A stretch of 64,000 nucleotides of DNA from Shewanella sp. ANA-3 (GCF_000203935.1 NC_008577.1:1240001-1304000); one strand, 5' to 3'. Positions 1 through 8,450 are shown, numbered from the stretch's first letter. Made by a program: numbers and translations. Notes: generated from the sequence alone by a model not told the origin.

Positions 1-62
1 AGCGCCTTTAACTCATTGCTGCGTGTGGACTTATCCGATGTTTGCATGGTGGGCTTTGTCAT
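1..62 (-). CDS. Partial CDS, N-terminal 20 codons only, function unknown
   Basis: On the minus strand an open frame starts with ATG at 62-60 and stays open to the window edge, giving MTKPTMQTSDKSTRSNELKA. A GGAG stands nine bases before the ATG, a good ribosome binding site. A second in-frame ATG follows five codons later. The gene would be divergent from the purine permease. The residues are too few to name a family; a regulator or enzyme with a polar N-terminal tail is possible. The call rests on the start signal and open frame only. Confidence 0.4.
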   Translation of the reverse strand, partial: MTKPTMQTSDKSTRSNELKA

Positions 63-578
63 TGGGAAGAGCTCCGTTCGAAAGCGATTTTTGATGGGAG
101 CACTATAAAGGGCAGATGTGAATGGACTTGCCTGCTGGGATGAATGGGCTTTGACAATATATGAAAAATTATGAAAATTTTAAAAGCCAATAAGTTTTGC
201 TTTTACTGACAGAGAGTTAATTGTATTTCTGTGATCGAACTCGGCAGTTTGTCATGCGGTTTAGGCGTTTTTTTAAACACTGATTTTGAATTTTTTCGCT
301 AATTATTTACTGAAGTGCAGGCGAGGTCTTAGCTATCTGGCGGCGTTTACAGTATTATCCGCGCCCAACAAAGGCTGCGTTTGTGTCGTTGAAGCCATTT
401 TAACGATGCAAAGCGTCACTGCTTGCAGATCATGGATTTTTCCCGATGTAGGAGAATGATGTGGATCTCTCACCCAAGTCATTGGATTTGGGGCTCTAAT
501 CTGCCGCAGCCAGCGTCGCCAATGGTTAAGCCAATTGGTATCGACCCTATTTTAAGAGATCACAAGGTATAACAAGAT
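63..578. other. Intergenic region upstream of the purine permease
   Basis: No convincing gene lies here. The 516 bases separate two divergent reading frames, so promoters for both should be inside. A TTGACA at 151-156 is followed 17 bases later by AAAATT, a poor -10, so it is not called as a promoter. No PurR-type ACGCAAACGTTTGCGT box and no clear purine riboswitch fold was found by eye. Confidence 0.5.
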
Positions 579-1931
579 ATGTCTGAGCAATTGAGTTCAA
601 CAGCCGTACCCTCTGGTTCGTTTCTGGACCGTTTTTTTTCAATTCAACAACGTGGTAGCACAGTTCGCCAAGAAGTGATTGCAGGGTTAACCACTTTCCT
701 CGCTATGGTGTACTCAGTGATTGTGGTACCCAATATGTTAGGCAAAGCGAGATTCGATCCCGGCGCCGTGTTCGTCGCCACCTGTTTAATTGCCTCCTTT
801 GGCTCGCTGCTGATGGGACTCTGGGCGAATCTACCCATGGCCATTGGTTGTGCGATTTCACTCACCGCCTTTACTGCCTTCGGCTTAGTGTTAGGTCAGG
901 GCATGAGTATCCCTGTGACCTTAGGCGCCATCTTTTGGATGGGGGTGATCTTTACCGTCGTGAGCGTCACGGGCGTGCGTCAATGGGTGTTGGCTAACCT
1001 ACCCAAGGGGATTGCCCATGGTACAGGTATAGGTATTGGCTTGTTTTTACTCTTAATTGCCACTAACAGTGTGCAGTTGATTGTGGCCAATGACGCGGGT
1101 CTGCCAGTGAAGTTAGGCGACATTAACAGCTTGCCCGTTATCGCTACCGTACTGGGGTTAGCGGCCACTATCGGTTTAGAGCGTCGCGGTGTACCCGGCG
1201 GGATTTTATTGGTGATTATTGGCCTATCCCTGTTCGGTTTAGTGTTTGACCCAAGCGTGACATTCCAAGGTTTCTTCGCCGTTCCTGATTTTACCTCTGA
1301 GCACTCGCTGATTGGTCAAATGGATATTATGGGCGCCTTGAATCCTGTGGTATTACCGATTGTGCTGGCGCTGGTGATGACGGCGATTTTTGATGCCACG
1401 GGCACCATCCGCGCGGTCGCGGGGCAAGCCAATCTGCTGGATAAAGACGATAATATCGTCGGCGGTGGCAAGGCATTAACGTCAGATTCTGTCAGCAGCA
1501 TGTTTGCGGGTATCGTTGGTGGCGCCCCTGCGGCCGTGTATATCGAATCGGCGGCGGGTACGGCGGCGGGCGGTAAGACGGGCTTAACCGCGACCATAGT
1601 GGGCGGTTTATTCCTGCTGATGGTGTTTTTAGCACCGCTCAGCTATTTAGTGCCTGCCTATGCGACGGCGCCTGCGCTGATGTACGTGGGGCTATTGATG
1701 CTCAGCAATGTGACTAAGCTGGACTTTAACGATAAGGTCGATGCGATGGCGGGCTTAACCTGCGCCGTATTCATCATCCTCAGCTGTAACATTGTGACCG
1801 GTATTATGCTTGGCTTTGTGACCTTAGTGGTTGGCCGTATTTTTAGCGGTGAAATCCGTCAGCTTAAGTTAGGCGTGCTCGCGATTACGCTAGGCCTGGT
1901 GGCCTTCTATATGGGCGGCTGGGCGATCTAG
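579..1931 (+). CDS. NCS2 family purine permease (AzgA-like)
   Basis: A 450-residue integral membrane protein, almost wholly hydrophobic, with about 12 to 14 membrane spans. It belongs to the nucleobase-cation symporter 2 group, AzgA/COG2252 branch, which imports guanine, hypoxanthine or adenine with protons. Family signs are the early [20 protein letters not shown] stretch (about residues 36-55), the [17 protein letters not shown] segment in the middle (about 268-284) and the [20 protein letters not shown] loop (about 313-332), which correspond to the conserved substrate and ion region. Length fits the family. AGGT lies a little upstream of the ATG. It is a single gene, convergent with the CBS protein across a shared hairpin. 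The exact purine cannot be read from sequence. Confidence 0.85.
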   Translation: MSEQLSSTAVPSGSFLDRFFSIQQRGSTVRQEVIAGLTTFLAMVYSVIVVPNMLGKARFDPGAVFVATCLIASFGSLLMGLWANLPMAIGCAISLTAFTAFGLVLGQGMSIPVTLGAIFWMGVIFTVVSVTGVRQWVLANLPKGIAHGTGIGIGLFLLLIATNSVQLIVANDAGLPVKLGDINSLPVIATVLGLAATIGLERRGVPGGILLVIIGLSLFGLVFDPSVTFQGFFAVPDFTSEHSLIGQMDIMGALNPVVLPIVLALVMTAIFDATGTIRAVAGQANLLDKDDNIVGGGKALTSDSVSSMFAGIVGGAPAAVYIESAAGTAAGGKTGLTATIVGGLFLLMVFLAPLSYLVPAYATAPALMYVGLLMLSNVTKLDFNDKVDAMAGLTCAVFIILSCNIVTGIMLGFVTLVVGRIFSGEIRQLKLGVLAITLGLVAFYMGGWAI

Positions 1932-1942
1932 TTTATAAAGTT

Positions 1943-1971
1943 GAAAGCGAGTGCCGTTAGCACTCGCTTTC
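1943..1971. terminator. Hairpin between convergent permease and CBS genes
   Basis: GAAAGCGAGTG and CACTCGCTTTC form a perfect 11-bp stem around a 7-base loop. The stop codon of the minus-strand CBS gene (1957-1959) lies in the loop. Only short T runs follow on either side, so terminator strength is uncertain, but the place between two converging genes suits a two-way terminator. Confidence 0.6.
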
Positions 1972-2388
1972 ATTGACCTCATTGTGTTCACAATAGGCTC
2001 GCAGCAAATCCTTCCAAGTCACAATCCCGACCAAATCGCCATTATCGAGCACAGGCAAACAGCCAATATTGTGTTCTAGCAGGGTGTGCGTCGCAGCATC
2101 GAGCGACACATGCGGCGCAACGGTAACGGGATTACGGGTCATCACCTGATGAACGCGTTTTTGTAGGGTTTCGAGATCCTTAGCGGTTTCGGCGCTGCTG
2201 CCTAGATTCGGGCTGATGGCACGCAGTAAGTCGCGCTCCGACAATACGCCTTCGAGTTTATATTCATCCACCACCAGCAGATGGTGGAAATTTGCCTGCT
2301 CGAAAATCTCCTTCGCCACGGTTAAACGATCATCCATTTCGACCGTGACGACTCGGGTACGCATAATATCGGCGATAATGATCGGCAT
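1957..2388 (-). CDS. CBS domain pair protein
   Basis: A 143-residue soluble protein made of two CBS domains, roughly residues 5-60 and 78-135. Visible CBS signatures are DIMRTRVVTVEMDDRLTVAK in the first and VMTRNPVTVAPHVSLDAA in the second, each ending in a LPVLD/LVVDE-type strand and a GI/GV-x-T/S-x-x-DLLRA helix. Such free-standing CBS pairs bind adenine nucleotides or similar ligands and act as sensors; a partner cannot be named. AGGGG stands nine bases before the ATG at 2388. It is transcribed toward the permease and its stop lies inside the shared hairpin. A link to purine transport through adenine-nucleotide sensing is only a guess. Confidence 0.8.
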   Translation of the reverse strand: MPIIIADIMRTRVVTVEMDDRLTVAKEIFEQANFHHLLVVDEYKLEGVLSERDLLRAISPNLGSSAETAKDLETLQKRVHQVMTRNPVTVAPHVSLDAATHTLLEHNIGCLPVLDNGDLVGIVTWKDLLRAYCEHNEVNESEC

Positions 2389-2488
2389 GATAAACCCCTT
2401 CCTAGGACGTGTATCGTTAATGCACTGTATTACAGATACTTATAACAGACCGATGTTTATTTAGCCAATATCTTAGACATGAACAGGC

Positions 2489-4363
2489 CTAATCCTGCTC
2501 GTCGGTTTCATCCTCTGCCATCAAAGGGTTGCGTAAGTCTTCGGGCAAATGGGCGCCGATATAACGTTGATACTTTTTCCCCTTGAGTTTATGGGTATCG
2601 ACCAAGACTAAGCCATCGACACAATCGCCGAAATCGGCATCGATCCCGAAGGCGAGAAACTTCACCCCATCCTGTTTGCACAGCTCGCCATACTGCTTGT
2701 ACAGGGTTGGCACAGCGGCGCCCATACTCGCCAGCATTTGTTTGAGTTGCTTAAAGTGGCTTGGGTAATCCTCACCCGAATAGAGTTCATCCAGCTGCAA
2801 CTTGCGTTGCTTGGACAGGCCAAAGGGGGACATAGACACCGCCAGCTGCTCTGCTGGCGCAAACTCCTTGGAGTAGAAATGCACTAACATCTCCCGCGCG
2901 CTGCCAGGCAGTTGATTACTGATGGAAACAGGGCCAAACAGGTAGCGGTATTCGGGATGTTTGGCGAGGAAGGCACCAATGCCAAACCAGAGGTAGTCGA
3001 GACTGCGTTTGCCCCAATATTTGGGCTGCACAAAGCTGCGGCCAAGTTCTAAGCCTTGTTTGACGAAGGGCATAAAGCCGTCGGCATATTGGAACAGGGA
3101 TTGGCTGTAGAGGGCGTTGTCGCCGTAGCGATTTAGCACTTGCTCGCCGCTGGCGAAACGATAGGCGCCGACAATTTCAAACTGCTCTTTATCCCACAAC
3201 ACCAGATGTTGGTAGTAGGAATCGTATTTATCAATATCGCGGCGCTTGCCCGTGCCTTCGCCAACGGCGCGAAAGGCGATTTCCCGCAGGCGACCAATTT
3301 CGCGCATGATGGGGTTGCTGTCCTGATGCTGATACAAATAAATCAGCTTGTTATCTTGAGTTTCACCGAGGAGTTCACATTGTTGCAGCGCGGCTTGCAG
3401 CTCTCGGCGCGACTCAGGGTGAGCGATGGCGCTTTGGGTGATAAACAGCGGGTCTTTATCTTTGCCGATGCGATACAGATGATTCTTCAGCAGTTTTATC
3501 TTGGTCTTTAGCGGAAAATCCATCGAGCGCACGGCTTCATTCGGGATAAGCTCGCCGATGCGAATAGGCATATTGCGCTTAGCCTGTTTAAACATCTCCT
3601 TGACCAGTAGCAATGTGGCTAAGGGTTTGTAAATCATCGAGGCGCCGTAGAAGGTGGCCGAGTTTTTAGCATCCAAAAAGATTGGCAGCAGCGGCGCATT
3701 ACAGGAAATCGCCATCTTTAAAAAGCCTGAGTGCCACTGGGTATCGCGCACGCCATTGGGACGCAGGCGAGAGACTTCTCCCGACGGGAAAATCAGTACC
3801 GCGCCTTCATTACGCAGATGCTGGTGGATTTTTTCGAGGTGCTGTTTCGGCGTGCCGCCCGTCATATTACGCACTGGCAACAGGATAGAATGCAAAGGCT
3901 CGAGCGCCATCAGAAGCTCGTTCGCCACAACCTTGATATCAGGGCGAATTTCGCTGACGAGTTTAATCAGAGCAAGGGCATCTAGGGAGCCAATCGGATG
4001 ATTGGCGAAGATCACCACGCGGCCTTCGCAGGGAATGTTTTCGACCTCGTTAGCGGGCACGGTAAAACTAAAATCGAAGCTGGCGAGCACTTGCTCGACA
4101 AAATCGACCCCTTGCAGATAGGCAAATTGATTGGCGATATCGTTACATTGTTTTTCATTCAACAGGTAGCGCAGCATGGCCTTAGTTGGCTTGGCTAACC
4201 AAGGTTTGTCCTTGAGGGCGGGCAGGTTTTGCTCTACCACATTATCGACGGTAAAGATCATCGAACTGGCTTTTAAGGTGGGCAGTGGCATGGCTGCGTC
4301 CTGCGTTAATGCGTTGGCGCTTAATGACTCGGTATTTGGGGTATGAGGAGTTAATTGATTCAT
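2489..4363 (-). CDS. olsF: Bifunctional acyltransferase, OlsF-like (ornithine lipid synthesis)
   Basis: A 624-residue fusion of two acyltransferases. The N-terminal half is a PlsC/LPLAT domain with the catalytic box NHPIGSLD at 121-128 (H-x4-D) and FPSGEVS at 192-198. The C-terminal half, about 330-560, is a GNAT-like domain of the OlsB/hemolysin type, with ELGRSFVQPKYWGKRSLDYLW and GPVSISN segments. This order, O-acyltransferase first and N-acyltransferase second, is that of OlsF of Serratia, which makes ornithine lipid from ornithine and acyl-ACP: the C-terminal part makes lyso-ornithine lipid and the N-terminal part adds the second chain. It begins two bases after the stop of the upstream phosphoesterase gene, so the two are probably translationally coupled. 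Substrate is inferred from the fusion alone; glycine or other amino-acid lipids are possible. Confidence 0.75.
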   Translation of the reverse strand: MNQLTPHTPNTESLSANALTQDAAMPLPTLKASSMIFTVDNVVEQNLPALKDKPWLAKPTKAMLRYLLNEKQCNDIANQFAYLQGVDFVEQVLASFDFSFTVPANEVENIPCEGRVVIFANHPIGSLDALALIKLVSEIRPDIKVVANELLMALEPLHSILLPVRNMTGGTPKQHLEKIHQHLRNEGAVLIFPSGEVSRLRPNGVRDTQWHSGFLKMAISCNAPLLPIFLDAKNSATFYGASMIYKPLATLLLVKEMFKQAKRNMPIRIGELIPNEAVRSMDFPLKTKIKLLKNHLYRIGKDKDPLFITQSAIAHPESRRELQAALQQCELLGETQDNKLIYLYQHQDSNPIMREIGRLREIAFRAVGEGTGKRRDIDKYDSYYQHLVLWDKEQFEIVGAYRFASGEQVLNRYGDNALYSQSLFQYADGFMPFVKQGLELGRSFVQPKYWGKRSLDYLWFGIGAFLAKHPEYRYLFGPVSISNQLPGSAREMLVHFYSKEFAPAEQLAVSMSPFGLSKQRKLQLDELYSGEDYPSHFKQLKQMLASMGAAVPTLYKQYGELCKQDGVKFLAFGIDADFGDCVDGLVLVDTHKLKGKKYQRYIGAHLPEDLRNPLMAEDETDEQD

Positions 4364-4365
4364 AA

Positions 4366-5439
4366 TTAGGCGACATCCCTTGGTTGGATTTCTGCTTGTT
4401 TGGGGCTGTGTGTGGCCGTTTGTGGAATAGGTTTTGGGGCGTTAACAGGCGCTTTAGGCGGCGTTTGCGCCAGCACAATACTGCTCAGAATATCGAGGTT
4501 TAAGCTTTGCTCGTTCCAGCGGCAGAGCTGTAGTTCCCCAGTTAAGGTTTCGGTGATTAGGCTGCAGTTTTCGACCCAGTCGCCATCATTGGCGTAGACT
4601 ATCTGGCGCTTATCCGGCGTGGTGTATTGGTTCTCTCGAGGGTGAATCGATAACTCAGGCTGGTGGATATGGCCGCAGATGACGCCATCCACATCATAGT
4701 GCTGGGCATAATTCACCACGGCTTGGCGGAAACGGGCGATAGCCGTCTGCGCCTTGCCAACGCGGGATTTGATATAGCTGGCGAGAGACCAGTACGGGTA
4801 GCCTAAACGCTCACGCAGGCGATGGAGATTGCGGTTGAGGAACAGCAATAAGTCGTAGAGATGATCGCCCAAGATGGCGTAGAAGCGGCCAACGCAAACA
4901 TCGGCATCGAACTGATCGCCATGCAGCATTAACAGTTTGTGGCCGCCAATACCTTGATGAATATGTTGGCGGGCAATTTTGATATTCAGCAGCGTCAGTT
5001 CGGCATAGGGCTTGAGTAACTCATCGTGGTTACCCGGCAGATACATCACCTGAGTGCCGTTTTGTGCCAGTTCAATCAGCTTTTGCAATACCTTATTGTG
5101 GCTCTCGGGCCAGTGCAGGCGGCGTTTGAGCGCCCATAGATCCACAATATCGCCGACCAGATACAAGTGCTGGCAACGCACGGTATTTAGCAGGCTTAAC
5201 AGGTAGTCGGCTTTGCAATCCTTACAACCTAGATGGATATCCGATAACCAGAGGCCGTTGACTGTGATGGTTTGGCTATTTGCAGCGCTGGCAATATGTG
5301 ATGTTGAGAAGGAAGTGTCGTAAACACTGGATGGAGCATTGTCGGAAGAGTTGGAAGGAGTGTTACGGGAAGAGTTGCGGGGAGCCTTGAGTGCGTCGAT
5401 AAGCGTGCGATCAAGTCCCCTGTAATTAGCTCCAGTCAT
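4366..5439 (-). CDS. LpxH-like metallophosphoesterase
   Basis: A 357-residue calcineurin-type phosphoesterase of the COG2908 (UDP-2,3-diacylglucosamine hydrolase-like) group. All metal-site motifs are present: SDIHLG at 66-71, GDIVD at 96-100, GNHDE at 136-140, HGDQFD at 173-178 and GHIHQPEL from 256. The first 58 residues are Ser/Asn/Thr-rich and look like a disordered tail, and the last 40 are Pro/Thr/Lys-rich, so the protein is longer than LpxH (about 240). True LpxH is usually elsewhere; this is likely a paralogue. It sits two bases upstream of the OlsF-like gene in one operon, which suggests a role in envelope lipid metabolism. The start has only a weak AGGGTG; no other in-frame Met precedes the domain, so the N-terminus is somewhat uncertain. 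Confidence 0.75.
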   Translation of the reverse strand: MTGANYRGLDRTLIDALKAPRNSSRNTPSNSSDNAPSSVYDTSFSTSHIASAANSQTITVNGLWLSDIHLGCKDCKADYLLSLLNTVRCQHLYLVGDIVDLWALKRRLHWPESHNKVLQKLIELAQNGTQVMYLPGNHDELLKPYAELTLLNIKIARQHIHQGIGGHKLLMLHGDQFDADVCVGRFYAILGDHLYDLLLFLNRNLHRLRERLGYPYWSLASYIKSRVGKAQTAIARFRQAVVNYAQHYDVDGVICGHIHQPELSIHPRENQYTTPDKRQIVYANDGDWVENCSLITETLTGELQLCRWNEQSLNLDILSSIVLAQTPPKAPVNAPKPIPQTATHSPKQAEIQPRDVA

Positions 5440-5961
5440 CTCATATTCACCCTATGCGGCTGTTGACTGCCTTAGAGATTAGTGACGCGCTTTGACTGAA
5501 TGATGAAGCTTAAGTGACATGCAGATGACAACAAGGTGGATTAGGCTGGAGTTAACCCATCAGATTCCATTCTGGATGCATTGACTGTTGATAGATTGAG
5601 TTAACTCATTTCTGCCCCATTTCGTGTTTCGGCTCGTTAGCTTAACCGAAAATTCCTACACCTGCTGCCATACATATTCTTATCTATTTGCCTATGTTTG
5701 GTCTTACAAGAAATCGGCTAACAATGCATGGATATACAGTCATATTTAAATTTGGGTGTTTTGGTATGATTTTCTGACAATATCAGTGCGCATTAACTCT
5801 ATCTGCAAAAAATAAAACGCTATAAAATCAGGTGAATATAGTAACTGAATTTTAGTTAATAGGTTTGGAAAACGCGCATGCGTGTTTTTCCAGATGGTGT
5901 ATTTGGCAGAAAGCTGATAAGTTCTTTGCATACAGATAGTTAACCGTGCGCGCTTTCACTG
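5440..5961. other. AT-rich intergenic region before the integron cassette
   Basis: No supported gene. Base composition drops to clearly AT-rich from about 5640. A near-palindrome GGAAAACGCGCATGCG..TTTTTCC lies at about 5867-5891, and its core AAACGCGCATGCG (5870-5882) recurs exactly at 5974-5986, just before the cassette boundary. A 61-codon minus-strand frame at 5746-5931 has no ribosome binding site or recognisable content and was not called. The lipid operon promoter must lie at its left end. Confidence 0.5.
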
Positions 5962-6005
5962 GTCTAACGAGGTAAACGCGCATGCGCATGAATAAAATGT
6001 TAGGC
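5962..6005 (+). repeat. Short attC-like remnant at the left cassette boundary
   Basis: GTCTAAC at 5962-5968 matches the RYYYAAC core and GTTAGGC at 5999-6005 matches GTTRRRY exactly, and the two are complementary over CTAAC/GTTAG. They are 44 bases end to end, shorter than functional attC sites (usually above 55), with the palindrome GCGCATGCGC between them. GTTAGGC is the expected left boundary of the downstream cassette. Whether this is a trimmed attC, an attI-like site or a secondary integration site is open. Confidence 0.4.
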
Positions 6006-6624
6006 TTACAAATTACTATTGAGGAATATTTATGAAAATTAGAACTACGTTACTATCATTACTTTTTATCTCATCTCCATCCTTTTCTGGAGATCCTGAG
6101 TTTATAGCTTTTGCAGTAAAACAAGCTCATAACCAAGGCTTTACAGGTTGTGATACTGCTATAAAAAAGATATATGAAAATGCGGGAGGCTCTGACATAC
6201 GCATTAATGTTACCAAACATAATGACAACCCAAATCAACTTACAATGATTGGTACTTGGGGTAGCAAAGGGGATTCTGTTTTTGACAAAGTTACGTTGTT
6301 TAAAGTTGGAACTCAATGCAAGTATGACCTTACTTCAGTAATTCAATCTTCAAAATCATGTATGGCATACGCTAAGGAAATGTCTGCTTTTGACTATGTT
6401 GCTGAAACTGGAGATTACATCTGGATGCAGAATAAAGGGGGCGTAAATATGATACTTCATTCTACTGGATTGGGTTGTACAGCTATATTTAACGTTGATC
6501 AAAAAGCCTAACAAACGCTTCAAGAGGGACAGCCAACGCGCGGCATTTTTACCATGCGTTGGTTTTTGTGGTTACGATGTTATGCGAAAGTTGGTAGTAG
6601 CGTTGTCTGCCCCTTAAGCGGGCG
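6000..6624 (+). mobile_element. Single integron gene cassette (one gene plus attC)
   Basis: The segment runs from the base after the G of GTTAGGC to the G of the GTTATCT at the end of a 125-bp attC site. It holds one small gene, starting 32 bases inside, whose stop codon TAA is part of the attC core GCCTAAC; this packing is typical of integron cassettes. The insert is much more AT-rich than its flanks. No integrase gene is in the window, so this is a lone cassette away from an integron platform. Transfer from a Vibrio-type chromosomal integron is inferred from the attC sequence. Confidence 0.8.
6032..6511 (+). CDS. Cassette-encoded secreted protein of unknown function
   Basis: A 159-residue protein I do not recognise. 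Residues 1-19 form a signal peptide (KIRTT then LLSLLFISSPSFS) with likely cleavage before GDPEF, so it is exported. Four cysteines at 40, 96, 110 and 149 could form two disulfides in the periplasm. The mature part is a small mixed fold rich in Gly, Asn and Lys, with TMIGTWGSKGDSVFDKVTLF as a strand-rich middle. GAGGA precedes the ATG by about eight bases. It is the only gene of the cassette and no promoter is evident inside it; expression probably depends on upstream sequence. Codon use is AT-rich (many AAA, ATA, TTA) unlike its neighbours, a sign of transfer. Cassette proteins of this kind are often toxin-, immunity- or surface-related, but nothing here proves any of these. Confidence 0.75.
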   Translation: MKIRTTLLSLLFISSPSFSGDPEFIAFAVKQAHNQGFTGCDTAIKKIYENAGGSDIRINVTKHNDNPNQLTMIGTWGSKGDSVFDKVTLFKVGTQCKYDLTSVIQSSKSCMAYAKEMSAFDYVAETGDYIWMQNKGGVNMILHSTGLGCTAIFNVDQKA

Positions 6625-6630
6625 TTATCT
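6506..6630 (+). repeat. attC recombination site, Vibrio-cholerae-repeat (VCR) type
   Basis: The site begins with GCCTAAC (6506-6512) and ends with GTTATCT (6624-6630), 125 bp, the usual VCR length. Its arms pair: TAACAAACGCTTCAAGAGGG at the left matches, in reverse complement, CCCCTTAAGCGGGCGTTA at the right, and CAGCCAACGC matches GCGTTGTCTG. The left arm words CAAGAGGGAC and CAACGCG and the right arm word GCGGGCGTTA are those of the V. cholerae repeat as I remember it. The right core differs from GTTRRRY at two places, as expected if the last bases belong to the flank. It is the substrate for IntI recombination as a folded single strand. Confidence 0.85.
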
Positions 6631-7034
6631 CCATAGAAATTTTAATCCGAAACTCAATAATTAGAGTTGGGAATCTAACATGCTTTTGTCCCAAAACGAG
6701 TCACTATCTTCTTTAAAACAAACAGGCTTCGCCGATTCTAAACAGGTGAGCCATGGCGATTAGCGAGACGACCGTCCGCCCCATGGACGGGGCGGTCGAG
6801 CATCCAAGGATGGACTTGCTGCGTGTCGGTGAGAGAATGCCATGGCTCACCAAAAGCCAGCACTTAAAGAATTAAATGGCCAAGCTTTATCCTTCAGCAG
6901 TAGTATCCAGAAAATCTAAATGACTTCCTGTAAAACTGAGTTATATGGTGATGAGTGGAATTTGCACGACTAACCCACACTCAACGAAGTAATCAAAACT
7001 GCCTGTTTGTGTACGAATTCGTGTTTGAATCAGT
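6631..7034. other. Non-coding region after the cassette, with a structured repeat
   Basis: About 400 bases without a supported gene. The main content is the structured inverted-repeat element at 6745-6851, listed separately. A 30-codon plus-strand frame from 6783 (MDGAVEHPRMDLL...) runs through that element, but it has no ribosome binding site and is better read as a product of the repeat. The remainder is AT-rich and featureless. Confidence 0.5.
6745..6851. repeat. Structured inverted-repeat element
   Basis: GGTGAGCCATGGC at 6745-6757 is the exact reverse complement of GCCATGGCTCACC at 6839-6851, a 13-bp outer stem. Inside are two more hairpins: CCGCCCC/GGGGCGG at 6776-6795 and CATCC/GGATG at 6801-6812. 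The GC-rich block contrasts with AT-rich flanks. This looks like a dispersed non-autonomous element or a structured RNA rather than a terminator. Only one copy is in the window, so repetition elsewhere is inferred. Confidence 0.55.
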
Positions 7035-7035
7035 A

Positions 7036-7069
7036 TAAAAAAGGGGAGTCAGTGAATCTGGCTCCCCTT
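7036..7069 (-). terminator. Rho-independent terminator of the yjiH-type gene
   Basis: Read on the minus strand, AAGGGGAGCCAG and CTGACTCCCCTT pair over 12 positions with one G-T, followed by TTTTTTA. It lies directly downstream of the minus-strand membrane-protein gene. Confidence 0.85.
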
Positions 7070-7091
7070 GATATTTAAGGTGATGTTGCGC

Positions 7092-8450
7092 TTAGAACAG
7101 CAGGTGAGCCACGCCGGCAATCACTGGCAGAGTGACTAAGGTGCGCAGTACGAACACGACGAATAGCTCAACAAAGTTCACTGGGATCTTACTGCCAATC
7201 AGCAGTGCGCCGACTTCACTCATGTAAATCAGCTGGGTTACTGATAAGGCTGCAATCACAAAGCGGGTCATATCCGATTCGATAGAGCTGGCTAAAATCG
7301 ACGGGATAAACATATCGGCAAAGCCCACAACGATAGTTTTAGAGGCTTCGGTGGCTTCTGGGATATGCAGCAGTTCCAGTAACGGAATAAACGGCATACC
7401 TAAGTAATTGAAGATAGGCGTATGCTCAGCGATGATCAGCGCCGTAGTACCAATGGCCATTACCACTGGGATAATGCCAAATACCATATCGATAACGTTT
7501 TTAACGCCTTCATTTAAAACGGCTTTGACACCACCAGCACTGGCGGCTTTCTCAAGCGCTTTATCAAAGCCCCAAGAGAGTGCGCCGTGTCCAGCGGGGA
7601 TCATTTCATCGTCGGGTTGACGTGGCGTATCGTCGATATAGTTATCTTTTTTCCAGGACAGCGGTGGCAGCTTAGGCACAATCACGGCCGCCGCAAAACC
7701 CGCTAAACATACGGTCAGGTAGAAGGGGACAAACATTTGTTCCAACTTCACCTGCGAGATCACCACTAAGCTGAAGGTAATTGATACCGCCGAGAAGGTA
7801 GTACCGATAACCGCGGCTTCTCTTTGGGTGTAAAAACGCGCTTCGTATTGCTTGCTGGTTAGCAAAATCCCAACGCTACCATCACCTAACCAAGAGGCCA
7901 TACAGTCGATGGCGCTGCGACCTGGCAGGTTAAACACGGGGCGCATTACCTTGGTCAGCAGGGTGCCAAATAGCTCTAATAGACCGAAGTTTAACAGCAG
8001 TGGCAGTAACATACCGGCGAAGATAAACACCGAGAAGAGTACGGGTAATAGGTCGTTCAGTACTAAGGCGCCAGTGCTTGAAGAGTTGATGGCTTCGGGG
8101 CCAATGCCAAAGTAGGTCAGCACAATAAATACAGCGCCGACGACGCGCGTCGCAAGCCACAGCGGGCTGATGTTGAGTAACCCATTGAGAAAGTGATTGT
8201 TCAACACAAACTTAGGTTTGAGTAACTTAGTCAGCAACGAAGCCAAGGCCATGGCGACAACAATCACAGTCACGATTAAGGTTAATACATCGCTTAACAC
8301 GCTTTGCAGTGCTTTAGAGATGATTGCGATGGGAATGGTAATCGCATCGTTGTAGCTGATAGGGGTCATAAACAGCAGCAGACCGATCAGCGAAGGGACG
8401 ATAAAGGTGAGTATCGTCTTAATGTTGCGGTTTTTATATTCAGTAGCCAA
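7092..8450 (-). CDS. YjiH family membrane protein (nucleoside-recognition GATE domain)
   Basis: A polytopic inner-membrane protein of about 452 residues, with roughly ten spans and the Gate/nucleoside-recognition fold shared with concentrative nucleoside transporters and SpoIIM-type proteins (COG3314, YjiH). Substrate is unknown. Visible signs are MASWLGDGSVGILLTSKQYEARFYTQREAA in the middle, written here in parts: MASWLGDGSVGILLTSKQYE, then ARFYTQREAA, and a C-terminal SEVGALLIGSKIPV loop. I place the start at TTG 8450-8448 (MATEYKNRN...), because AAGGTG stands eight bases before it; an in-frame GTG at 8480 would add ten residues but lacks a site. It is a single gene with its own terminator. 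Confidence 0.75.
   Translation of the reverse strand: MATEYKNRNIKTILTFIVPSLIGLLLFMTPISYNDAITIPIAIISKALQSVLSDVLTLIVTVIVVAMALASLLTKLLKPKFVLNNHFLNGLLNISPLWLATRVVGAVFIVLTYFGIGPEAINSSSTGALVLNDLLPVLFSVFIFAGMLLPLLLNFGLLELFGTLLTKVMRPVFNLPGRSAIDCMASWLGDGSVGILLTSKQYEARFYTQREAAVIGTTFSAVSITFSLVVISQVKLEQMFVPFYLTVCLAGFAAAVIVPKLPPLSWKKDNYIDDTPRQPDDEMIPAGHGALSWGFDKALEKAASAGGVKAVLNEGVKNVIDMVFGIIPVVMAIGTTALIIAEHTPIFNYLGMPFIPLLELLHIPEATEASKTIVVGFADMFIPSILASSIESDMTRFVIAALSVTQLIYMSEVGALLIGSKIPVNFVELFVVFVLRTLVTLPVIAGVAHLLF

Noticed and set aside
151..179. TTGACA with a -10 at 17 bases
   Set aside because: The -10 would be AAAATT, and it lies over 400 bases from the permease start; not strong enough.
5746..5931. 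61-codon minus-strand frame in the gap before the cassette
   Set aside because: No ribosome binding site, no family resemblance, and it crosses the palindrome with the repeated AAACGCGCATGCG word.
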